64,000 bases of DNA, taken from NCBI GenBank assembly GCA_946699065.1, contig CAMPDV010000432.1:1-64000 (forward strand), written 5' to 3'. The DNA is from Loxodes magnus (lineage: Eukaryota > Ciliophora > Karyorelictea > Loxodida > Loxodidae). Positions within the stretch are counted from its first letter, which is position 1, and each line of letters opens with the position of its first letter. This document shows positions 26,911 through 36,773 of this stretch, piece by piece. Position numbers and translations under genes: made by a program. The notes below the pieces were generated by a model. That model had not been told where the DNA came from. It did not search any database and saw only the letters and a list, made by a program, of their open reading frames with translations.

Positions 26911-27741
26911 TTGTTTTCAAATTATCAAGTAAATAAGTATCCAAAAAGCCAATTCAGTTTATATAAGCTTAAAGATAATATTCCATAATATTAATGATAA
27001 GCTAAGAAGTAAAGAGTGAAAAGATCTTGATACAGGTAGATTATACTAAGATAGCTGAATATAAAAGGATAAATATTTAATCATTTTACTAACTTAGTAG
27101 AGCTTTCTTATATCTATTAAGGAAATGCTATGCAATCAATTATAAGTTATCCTAATATTTACCAAACGGGATTTGCTAGATCTTTTAAAGAATCTGTCCT
27201 AATTTCATGTTTCTAATGTACTATTTTAATTAAGTTATTAAATAGAATGCAATCATATAATACAGAAGCACTGTGAAGGATTAGAATCTTTGGGATATTT
27301 GTTATGATACTCGCGATAAAAAAGAGAGTAAAAAGAAGTATAAACCTTCGTTACTTAAACTAAACTAAAGTATGAGCATGTTAATTCCCTTTGTAGCAAA
27401 CTAGAAATTAAATTTAAGGTATTTAAAGTAAAGACTCGTGTCTTAACTCTTTCGCTGATTAAAACGTTATTAATATCCTAATATTTTGATCCAGCAAGTA
27501 TTTTCTATATCCTAGCTTATTCATATTCTTTATACTGTTTTAAGCCTTTAAAAATAAATAAATTTGTAACTTATAATTCACTAACTTTAAATAGGAATCC
27601 TATATACAAATAATGTTTTGCTTCTTATTCAATTTTGTATAGGTTTATTAAGCTAAATGAAGATGAAGTTATCAATAAGATAATTTAAATAATTGGTACT
27701 GAAATCTAATTTTATCATCTTAGATTAAAATAAAATAGAAT
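26911..27741. other. Intergenic between the two GPCR genes
   Basis: AT-rich spacer of 831 bp separating the tandem receptor genes. I see no family motif on either strand. It presumably holds the 3' end of copy 1 and the promoter of copy 2, but no element is recognisable. Confidence 0.5.
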
Positions 27742-28893
27742 ATGACTAACTCTATTGCAGCTATCATTTAATAGACTCTAATTTCAACTTCTCTTGCTTT
27801 TAATTTAGTTGTTTTGGTCTCAATCTGTCTTTTAATTAAATAGCATTGAGTTGGGTAGAAAAAGTTTATCATTTTGCTGATCCTGAGTGACTTTTTTTAC
27901 GAGGTTGTTAGTTTCTTGGATGTTTATTTATCAAGCAATGATTATTGATGCTTTTTATTGGGGGCTTTTAAAGTTTATATAGGTCTCATTTCTTTTGTAT
28001 GAACAGTTTGTATTAGTTTTAGATGTTGACTGTATATTTGCCTTGACTAGTAGTCAATTTTTTCTAAAAATTGAGTTTATAATAACTTGCCTAAAAAGGA
28101 ATATAAACTCATAGTCGCAGGCTTTATATTTCCTGTACCTTTTACTTTTTATCCTGCTGTAAACAATTGATTTGGATAAGTTGATGATAATTTGTGCTTT
28201 ATAATTAATGAGAATGATGATGGTGACTTTTTAATGGAAGGAAACATTCTAAGATTATATGCCTTCTACATTCCTTACTTTTTCACAGTTATTATTAACA
28301 TTTACTTTCTTTGAAACTGTAGAACGATATTGAACAAACTAGCAGATGACCCTCATTTACTGGATGCCTATGACTTTTAAGAATGAATTAGCAGAGCAAA
28401 TTCCTTTTTGTATTATCCCTTAATTCTAATTATTTCCTGGATGTTTATTTTTATCTTAAGAACTGTTTAAACCTTTATGGGAGAAAATGAAATGCCAAGC
28501 GTTCTTGTTTTTATTTCCACTTTATTCATACCAATGAAAGGAATTTTAGACTCCATTATTTATGTTAAGAATGAGCATGTTTTGAGTGAATTAAAGAGGA
28601 AACTTAAAAATAGCCACGAAATTAATTTCGAAAATTAAAATACAACTCAAGGTGTCTCTACTGTTATCTAAACTTCAGCTTCTACTGATGAAGCTACTAT
28701 AACAATAGATGAAATCTACAAACAACTATTTTAAATACTTTTAGCCATCTAAAAAGAAAGCATTCCAACACTCTTATAGCTTTATAGTGTTAAATTTCTC
28801 TTCATTAATTAGATAGCTTTTATTTTAATGATCCGTTTAAAATCCGACTATGAACTGGCTGTTCTTAAAATTATGAACAAGCTTTTAAAATGA
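27742..28893 (+). CDS. 7TM receptor, slime-mould cAMP-receptor-like GPCR (copy 2)
   Basis: Second 383-residue receptor, a tandem paralogue of the gene at 25759 and of the same predicted length. It shares the layout: helix 1 at about residues 12-32, helix 2 starting I-L-S-D-F-F, helix 3 with I-S-F-V-W-T-V-C-I-S-F-R-C-W, helix 5 Y-F-F-T-V-I-I-N-I-Y-F-L-W, helix 6 L-I-L-I-I-S-W-M-F-I-F-I-L-R and a helix 7 ending S-I-I-Y-V-K. A cytoplasmic tail rich in Ser, Thr, Glu and Gln follows. At least eight Trp residues are encoded by TGA (H-W-V, Y-W-C, V-W-T, C-W-L, N-W-V, N-W-F, L-W-N, E-W-I), making this one of the strongest single-gene demonstrations of the code. The ATG precedes helix 1 by a short extracellular stretch. 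The chosen stop is the first in-frame TGA after the tail. Ligand and coupling are unknown. Confidence 0.82.
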
Positions 28894-30434
28894 AATTTTC
28901 AGTCTGGATGCCAATCAAAAATGTTAAACTATACTCTTATTATTTTAATTTGAAACCATTTATTATCTCTTAATCTATTTGCTATCAAGATCTACTTTGA
29001 TGCTTAAATATAAACAATCCAAGTATCGATGTAAAAATGCGGTTAAGGACAATATATATAAAATCTTCCTTTGCTTTTTAAGATTTGTAGATAAGTTATA
29101 AGTTAAGCAACTAACATAAAAAGAGCTAAGCTTGCTAGAATAATAGAGCTAATATAGGCTGTAAAGGTAATCAAGCAATATAATTAATTTCCTATCAAGA
29201 ACTGTCTTATACTAAAGTTAGCAGAAGATAGTTATTTTGACTTAGAGCTTTATTATTAAAGACATTATTTATAGTTTAGTAAATAAAGGTTACTGTCTTT
29301 TTTTAAATATCTCAAAGGCATTAAAGCTTCATCTTTATAGTAAGTAATTGGTCTTTTAGTGCTTTCTTTATAATTGTAACCATGATATTTACTTTAAATT
29401 AGGTATTTGAACTTCTTTAGCTAGAGTATTTAATTTGTAACTTTTCACTTTTGATAAGAGTTTTTAGTTTTAACTTTACTCTTGATTAATAGCCTTTAAA
29501 ATACTTAAATAGTAGCTTAATAAACTCTATATTTCCCTTCTTAATTTATTATTCTAGTTTTTTTAATCAAACTGCTTATTTATAATATCTCCCGCAACTG
29601 TTTACTATATTTGACTCTTTTCTGTCCCTTTATTGTTAATTAAGGCTAAGCTATTATAATCTAGCTAGTATGCATATATAATAAGCTACTTTCTATTACT
29701 AAATCTAAACTTATGATTATTTACATCCATATTATAATTCTTAACTAGTTCAAGTACCCTCTTGCAGAGAATTGGTATCTATTTCATAATTTATTATCTT
29801 ATTAATATATACTATCATTTACTCTCTAAGGACATGCTAAGCAAAAATAGACTAATGCAAGTTATTAATCTAAATAATGCCTTATAGCTTTTATCATCTC
29901 TTTAGTTAAGATTTTATTTTAGCATTTTGATAAGTCAATTAAGCCTTCTAATCATCTAAATTGCTTATTCTATTTGCTTATTTAAAAGCTATTGTTTATT
30001 ATAAAATATCTCAGCAAATAGACACTTAATAGCTTTATATCTTTAGATTGTACAAGGATTTGGATTTCCTTTTAAACCTTATTTCTTTGCTTTTAAAGAG
30101 TTAGGAAAGTCTTTATTCCTCTAATGATAATTTAAAAGCTTTACAGCCTTTATTCAGCAGTAAAGTGATAGTGTAAGTTACTTTTTAAAACTTTAAATTT
30201 AGCCTTAAAAAGTTCCTTAAGCTAATTTACTTTTATTTAAGAAAAGCAAATTTATTAAGTTCAATCTGACCTGATTAAGTTAATTATAATCCTACATAAT
30301 TAAGTTTACTTATTAACGCTTTTTACTTACTAACTATATGCAAAATAGTATATATTAATCGCTTTGCTTATCACTTTTGAGCTTTAGAACACTACTCTGC
30401 ATAGTTATTAATTCTTAAATACAACTTAAAACAA
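28894..30434. other. Intergenic, no gene supported
   Basis: About 1.5 kb of AT-rich sequence with many short ctta/taag-rich motifs. No recognisable protein family, tRNA or repeat structure was seen on either strand. Confidence 0.5.
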
Positions 30435-30891
30435 TCAAGGCAAAGCCTTTTTAGTCATGATGTTGTACAAATCCTCTGGTGTCACATTTCCATCACTATC
30501 TCAGTCTGCTCTTTCTATCATTTCCATTAGTTCTTCTTCTGTCAATGTTTCTCCTAATTCTTTTGCAACTCTACGTAAGTTTTTAAGGCTAAAATAGCCT
30601 GTTTTGTCATCATCAAAAAGTCGGAAACCTTTATCGATATCCTCTCTTGTATCTTTATCTGACATTCTTGCTGTCATCATGTCCAGAAATTCTTCAAAAT
30701 CAATAGCTCCTGATCCATCCTTGTCTAAATCGCTGAGCATTTGATAAATAGTTTAGTTTTTCGCTTAAAACCCTAAAGACTACATGGCAGAGTTCCTTTG
30801 GGTCAATTGTACTAGATCCATCAGTATAATAAAAGGCCTCTTTAACTTCTTAAATTTCATCTTCGGTAAATGCGTTCATATCTTTTAGCAT
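30435..30891 (-). pseudogene. Centrin (EF-hand protein), damaged: frameshift and degenerate first EF-hand
   Basis: Centrin-like EF-hand protein; intact centrins act at basal bodies and in contractile fibres. The C-terminal part is excellent. EF-hand 2 has the canonical loop [12 protein letters not shown]. Then come the [10 protein letters not shown] linker, a non-canonical loop 3 [12 protein letters not shown] and the block [12 protein letters not shown]. Loop 4 is D-W-D-S-D-G-N-V-T-P-E-D, and the end is K-K-A-L-P-TGA. The N-terminal part starts at ATG 30891 and reads F-T-E-D-E-I-Q-E-V-K-E-A-F, but loop 1 has lost its first Asp and about two residues (A-F-Y-Y-T-D-G-S-S). After P-K-E-L the frame changes before M-Q-S-L-G-F-Q-A-K-N near 30785 (one extra or two missing bases). 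Residue 2 of loop 4 is an in-frame TGA. Either a decaying paralogue, or a live gene with assembly errors. Confidence 0.8.
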
Positions 30892-31388
30892 TAAAAGCAC
30901 TTTTAGGCTTCAGAAGCTCTTTTAAACTAATAAAGCTTAAAGCAAATTGTAGAGCCATTTATAGTAAGGAGAATTAATCTAGAAGTGCAGCAGTTAATTA
31001 GCATAGCTTGATAAAACTATATTTGCATTAATTTGATTAGGTAGTTATTTAGCCTGACTGCTTATATACTATTCTATTACTTTTTTAGTATAATAATCAA
31101 GTAAGCCTGCTTAATCTAACTTTGGTTAGTTTCCTACTTTCTATTAGCTAAACTTGCCATTACCTTTATTATATACAAGTCTAGAACTTAAGGAATTACT
31201 GCTTTTCTAATTCAGAGTTAGTTATGAGATTATACTTTGGATGCCTTTTATAAATTTGGTATGTAGAGAGTAGTTGAAGGTAGCTTAGAAGGAAAGCAAG
31301 ATAAAGAAAAGGATAGATAAGGGAAGAGTGAAATGGCTTGTTGAATTGATTGATTTTAAGTTTTTCATATTTTAGTTAATTGAAATAA
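30892..31388. other. Intergenic between divergent centrin and PX genes
   Basis: AT-rich 497-bp spacer between two divergently oriented genes, so it should contain both promoters. No specific element is recognisable. A purine-rich stretch lies near 31260-31340. Confidence 0.5.
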
Positions 31389-32060
31389 ATGGCATCAGTC
31401 ATTTCATTTGTATCAAATCAAACTGTTCAAAATCACACTGAGTATGAAATCTTAATTGCTATTCCAGGAGAAGGCTAATGGACATTCAGAAGACGTTATT
31501 CTGCTCTCAGATCTTTGTGGGAACGACTAAAATCTGATTTACCTGTTAGAGCAAGGCAAACCAATTTTCCCCCAAAGAAATGGCCTGGAAACATGAAACC
31601 TGAATTCATATCATAAAGACAAACAGCACTAGAAAATTATTTTAGAACTATATATTCTTTTCCAGAAGTTAGAGGTTTACCACTATTTGATAAAGAGTTC
31701 CTAAGAGCCTCCGATAAAATATTAAAAAAGCAAGGGTAGGAAGAAGCTAAGTAAGGAGATTTAGAAGGAAGGGCAAATAATTTGATTTTCGAACTTTCTT
31801 AGAAATTAATCAACCTAAGTGCCACACCTAATCCACTTGATCCTGAAGATTTAAATCGCAAAAAAGCAGAGTATAGTAAATTAATAGGCCAGTAACCTCC
31901 TCCTAATCATCTATAAATTAAGCAAGTTTAAGAATAGGAGCTAACATCAGGTTAAGCCTAGCAAGAAAAGCAATGGATCAAGTCAGAATTCGAGAAATTG
32001 AAGGAGCATTTAGCAGGTTTTGAAAATATAGTAAGTCCTAGCATAGTTCAAGAACTTTGA
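31389..32060 (+). CDS. PX-domain (phosphoinositide-binding) protein
   Basis: A 223-residue protein with an N-terminal PX domain (about residues 1-107) followed by a Gln/Glu/Lys-rich, probably helical tail. PX domains bind phosphoinositides, most often PI3P on endosomal membranes. The binding-site signature is visible: R-R-R-Y-S-A-L (residues 34-40), the Pro-rich turn F-P-P-K-K-W (60-65), and the Arg in S-Q-R-Q-T-A-L-E-N-Y (residue 77). There are no transmembrane segments and no BAR domain that I can recognise, so it is shorter than typical sorting nexins. It starts at the only early ATG and ends at a double TGA TGA (the first at 32058). UAA and UAG occur throughout as Gln. The single frame is intact from start to stop. 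It lies divergent to the centrin gene and upstream of the TMBIM gene on the same strand; no functional link is evident. Confidence 0.88.
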
Positions 32061-32552
32061 TGATTCAAAAAGCATCAAATAGATTTTATCTAACATTTAT
32101 TATTTGATTCTTTCAAATTTATCTTACTATTTCTATATTTATTACTACTCTCTTCTATATACTCATTTATTTGACTCTATTTAAGAAGGTAAGTTATTAC
32201 ATTGCTTATAAATTTTCCTACTTCTAGACTTATTTTAGATTAGAAGCTACTATATAGAACTTAAAGCTTTTTATAACTATTTTATTTGAATCTAAATTAA
32301 TTTATATTTTGATTTAAGTATATCCAACAGCGTTCTCTTATCTTATACTTAATATCGTTATCTGATTTAAATAATCGAATTGAAAAATGTGTTCAAAAGA
32401 ATGAAATATAGTAAAGATTCATTCTGAGATATCTTTATTTAAAGGTTTCTATTTATTAAGACTAATATATAAACTTAAATTTACTAAAAATTTACCTGCT
32501 TTTTCATATTGCTAGTCTTTTAAATTTGAAGCTGCTTTTGAAAATAATCATA
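32061..32552. other. Intergenic, no gene supported
   Basis: AT-rich spacer between the PX and TMBIM genes. No motif or repeat was recognised. Confidence 0.5.
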
Positions 32553-33257
32553 ATGAGTACTGTTAATTACTAAGATTTATAGAAGCAAGAGCAGTTTTTA
32601 GAAACTATTCGATATGGTTTTATTAGAAAAATCTACGGTATTTTAAGTGTGCAGTTAGCAATCATCACTGTTTTTTGTACTTTAGTTTGTCTTTCAAAAG
32701 AAGTTAAATATATATTAATAGCTTATAAGTGAATGCTGTTTCCAGCTTTTATAGTTGCATATTCGTTGTTTGCATACTATTCAGTTTTAGGGAATTAGCT
32801 AGAAAAGTTCCTGGAGTTTACATCTTTTTAGGAATTTTTACTTTGGCATAGATGATTATAGTTGGGATAATTTGAGCATAAAATAATTCAGAGATTGTTC
32901 TTATAGCAGCCATCATGACACTAGGAGTCACATTATCTTTAACTATCTACGCATTCTGTTCAGAATCTGAATTCACTTATTGTGGAGCATGTATGTGCAT
33001 GTTCTGTGTTGGATTTATTTTCTTTGCACTTTCCTTTGCTTTTTAGAGCAAATATAAAATAAATAATCTATTCTTATGAATATTAGGAATAATGATTTAC
33101 GGAATATATTTAGTAATAGATACTAAAATAATAGCTGGAAGGATAATCATATTAGCTATAGGAGGATGATTATATCATAGGAGCATTGATGCTTTATGCA
33201 GATATCATTATGATATTTGTTTATCTAATAAGAATAATTGCCATTTTTAAAAGATGA
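32553..33257 (+). CDS. Bax inhibitor-1 / TMBIM (Lifeguard) family membrane protein, with two frame changes
   Basis: Multi-pass protein of the TMBIM family, whose members sit in ER, Golgi or plasma membrane and affect Ca2+ leak and cell death. The N-terminus (frame of ATG 32553) reads Y-G-F-I-R-K-I-Y-G-I-L-S-V-Q-L, as usual before helix 1. From 32789 the family continues two positions over in phase: R-E-L-A-R-K-V-P, then helices, then Y-L-V-I-D-T-K-I-I-A-G. From 33162 it returns to the first phase with E-D-D-Y-I-I-G-A-L-M-L-Y-A-D-I-I, the conserved D-Y-x6-L-Y-x-D-I signature, ending F-K-R-TGA. The first change could be a 17-nt GT-AG intron at 32768-32784 or one missing T in a T-run; the second fits one extra G at 33161-33162. 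TGA encodes Trp in K-W-M, I-W-A and L-W-I. Family assignment is firm; exon structure is not. Confidence 0.82.
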
Positions 33258-33668
33258 CCATATTACAAATACTCTTTATTGCATTTATTTAACCTTTCTA
33301 TAATATATTTTCTTAACTTACTACTCAATGATAAAATAATAGCTCAAATAATAATCCTATGTACTTATAATTTCTATTGCTGTTATTATTTTTATTCAGC
33401 ATTTCTATAATTCTTTAAATCAGTTTAAATAAGTTATCCATCATTTCTTTCAAATGCTTAACTAGATATTTAGTATTTAATTTTATCTTAAGTCAAGTAG
33501 ATTATTATTCAATTACTGTTAAAACTTTATTAAATCTTAGTTTACTCTTTTTATTTAATCCAATGATCTATTTATGATAAAGTATTTATAATGATGCATA
33601 TGGTTCTTTCTGACTTATACTTTAATAAAAAAAATTGAAATTAAATCGATAGTAATTTACTGATTTTT
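33258..33668. other. Intergenic between convergent genes
   Basis: AT-rich spacer of about 410 bp between the TMBIM gene and the coiled-coil gene, which converge. No hairpin terminator or other element was recognised. Confidence 0.5.
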
Positions 33669-36600
33669 TCAGCTCTCGTCCTCTTCCTCATCGAAAATTT
33701 CGCTTTTCTAATCTTAAAAATTCTAACTTTCTTCATTTTATTACTTAATCTCACTAACTTCTTGTTCATCTTGATCTTCTTCCTACTCTTCTTTTTCCTC
33801 TTCTCTTTCTTCTTCGCTTTCTAGATTTTCGACTTAGCTTTGAGCATCCTTCTTCCTTTTATCGAATGTATTGCTTTATTTATCACTTTTTTCCTTTTCA
33901 TTTTGGTTTTTAGATTTCTAGTGCTTAATTTCTTTTTGATTATTTTCATTTTCATTCTAATCTATACTTGATTAGCTCTACTATTTTTTGGTTTAATTCT
34001 TCTATTTCTTGCTATTAGTTTAAGGTTCAACAGCATGTGAGAAACTTTCGAAATCTCCTTCAAAATCCTTTTAAATTTCGTTGTTTTCTTTTTCTTATGT
34101 ATGCTTTCTCATAGAATTAGAGTCGATAGAGAAAGCAGCTTTTGAATTATGCTTTTGCTAGTTTTCCTGATATAATTCTGATTCTGTCTCGAATTTTTTT
34201 TAATTATGAAAGTCTTATGATTAGAAAGATTCATTTTGACTCTTAACAGAAAAGTTCATTGGAGAAGCTGAGCTTTTGATGTTTTATCTCTAATCTAAAT
34301 CTTCAGTTACTTTTTAAGACTACTATTTTTATTCAAGATTAGCCGTTTTACCAATTCTCTCATTTCCACGAACAATAGGAGCCAATTTTCCTCTCGTCAT
34401 TGAAGCACTCTTTGCTTCAGTTTTACTACCGCGAACCATAGCCTTCAGCATATCAATCTCTTAGTCCTTCTATTCAATTTGCTTGTTTAATTCTTAAAGC
34501 TATCCTGTTAATTTCTATTTGATAGAGTTTCCTGAGTTTTATTATTAGGATTTAAACTCTGAAAGCAATTTATTTTTTTCAACTAGTGTTTGCTTTAAGT
34601 TTCTAATTTCATTTTCTTTACTGTAGTTTTCATTTTCTAGCTACTTTATTTTTTGAAGAGTCTTTTATATCTAAATTTTATTAAAGCTTACCTTTACTTC
34701 TCTACTTTTCATTTATTGCTGATGATCCTATTACATATTAGAAATTTTCTATGCATAATTCTCATTCTCCTGCTGTTTCCTTTGGAATTCTTCAATCTAA
34801 ACATTTAGATTTTTTTTACTGTTTTCTAGTTTTTCAATTTGGTTTTTCAGTTCATGAAGCGTATTTGAATTCTCTTCTTTATTTTGAAAATTGGATTTTT
34901 GTAGTTCCTATAGTTAGTTGTTACTACTCTAATTTGACTATAGTTATTCTTCCATTGCTTTAATGGTCTTTTTAAGTTTCTAAATTTCAGGATTTCCTTA
35001 CTATTTAAATTTGTTAACTTAAGCTTCTAGGTCTTGATTCTTTTTACTTAGAGCTAAATTTTGCTCTACTAAACCTACGTTTTTTTACTTAAGTTGATTA
35101 ACCTACTCTTCGTTTACTCCATTCTTTTCTATATTCTCAAGCCTTTTAGCTAAAGTTTTGTTTATTTAGAAGTTTTATTTAAGTTTAAGTTGCAACTAAT
35201 CATGCTATGAAGCTGGAACTACATTGCTATACTGAATTTTTAATTCCTCAATTTAATGTTTAAGCAGTTTTATCTCCTATGATTCAGAACTATCTCTTTC
35301 GTCTTATTTGAGAAGAGTCAGTTTATAATTAGCTTGCTATAGTTATTTGATTTCATTAACATAAAGTTCTTTTAACTCTTTCTTCTTTTGCTTTTTGACG
35401 CTAACTTTTTCTTATAGCTTTTCATTATTATAATCTTTCTAAACCTTTCTCTCCAAGAGTTGTCTTTAAGCTTCTGCAAGAATTTTGAGCTTTATTTTGT
35501 CATCTTTTATAGTTTCTTAATTAGCAAGCTTCTAGTTTAGCAGATTACGCTGTGCTTCAGCAAGGACCTTAGCTTACTTTTATGCTTCTTGAGCGTCCTA
35601 TTTTAAATTTAATTTTTATTCTAGTAGGTTACGTTGTGCATCTGCTAGTACTTTGGCTTACTTTTATGCTTCCTACGATTCTTATTTTAAATTCAATTTT
35701 TACTCCAGTAGATTTCTTTAAGCTTCAGCTAGTACTTTATTTTATTTCTATGCATCTTAGGATTCTTGCTTTAAAGTTATTTTCTATTCAAGTAAATTTC
35801 TTTAAGCTTCTGCAAGTACCTTAGCTTACTTTTACGCTTCTTAAGAATCTTATTTCAAATTTAGTTTCTAATCCAGCAGAGTACGTTAAGCCTCAGCTAA
35901 TACCTTTGCTTGTTTCTAGGCATCTTAAGCATCCTATTTCAAATTTAATTTTTATTCTAGAAGGTTACGTTATGCATCTGCTAGTACTTTAGCCTATTTC
36001 TATGTATCTTAGGATTCTTGTTTTAAATTCAATTTTTACTCCAGTAGATTTCTTTAAGCTTCAGCTAATACTTTATTTTATTTCTATGTATCTTAGGATT
36101 GTTGTTTTAAATTCAATTTTTAATCCAGTAGAGTACGTTAAGCTTCAGCTAAAACCTTTGCTTACTTCTAGGCATCTTAAGCGTCCTATTTCAAATTTAA
36201 TTTTTGCTCCAGTAGATTTCTTTAAGCTTCAGCTAATACTTTATTTTATTTCTACGTATCTTAGGATTCTTGTTTTAAATTCAATTTTTAATCTAGTAGA
36301 TTTCTTTAAGCTTCAGCTAAAACCTTTGCTTACTTCTAAGCATCTTAAGAATCTTATTTCAAATTTAATTTTTAATCTAACAGAGTACGTTAAGCCTCAG
36401 CTAAGACTTTTGCTTGTTTCTAAGCATCTTAAGTGTCCTATTTCAAATTTAATTTTTAATCTAACAGAGTACGTTAAGCTTCCGCAAGTGATTTTATTTA
36501 TATATGTTAGTCTTTAACATCCTACTTCAAACTAACATTTTACTCTAGAAGTTATCTCTAAGCATCTAAGAGTTTTCTAATCACCAGTTTAGAATTCACA

Positions 36601-36773
36601 GTGTCTCCCTATTTTTCCTACTTGATTTGCTTAACTTCTTCCTTGCTAAGTAGCTCTTCTAGCTTATTCTTATAAGCTTTATTTTATTGCTATAGTTCAT
36701 CTACTTACTTTTCCAACTATTATACTTATCGCTTCAAATTTTCAGTTTCAACAAATTTTTTAGACTCAGCCAT
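33669..36773 (-). CDS. Large coiled-coil protein with twelve 28-residue repeats and acidic C-terminus
   Basis: A 1034-residue protein, read without a break from ATG at 36773 to TGA at 33669. The N-terminus (M-A-E-S-K-K-F-V-E-T-E-N-L-K) leads directly into heptad-patterned sequence rich in Gln, Lys, Glu, Leu and Ala and almost free of Pro and Trp. From about residue 90 to 425 lie twelve 28-residue (four-heptad) repeats built on L-A-E-A-Q-R-T-L-L-D-Q-K-L followed by L-K-Q-D-x-Q-D-A-Q-K-Q-A-K. Further coiled coil follows. Around residues 775-810 is a basic insert (V-R-G-S-K-T-E-A-K-S-A-S-M-T-R-G-K), and the last 100 residues are strongly acidic. Most Gln codons are TAA or TAG, which is why conventional ORF finding misses it entirely. 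Probably a rod-like structural or scaffold protein of cytoskeleton or basal body, by analogy only; no specific family is recognised. Confidence 0.85.
35500..36507 (-). repeat. Twelve tandem 84-bp repeats within the coiled-coil gene
   Basis: Exactly in-register 84-bp repeats (12 x 84 = 1008 bp) coding for 28-residue coiled-coil units on the minus strand. On the plus strand, two recurring subtypes are seen by their centre: agatttctttaagcttc and gagtacgttaagc (with ggttacgtt variants). They occur singly or in pairs along the array. Nucleotide similarity is high enough, including silent positions, to indicate relatively recent duplication or conversion. The leftmost unit is the most diverged. The long open plus-strand frame over this stretch is an antisense shadow. 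Confidence 0.85.

Noticed and set aside
36002..36517. 171-residue plus-strand ORF.
   Set aside because: It is the antisense shadow of the 84-bp coiled-coil repeats, which read in frame with the whole 1034-residue minus-strand gene.
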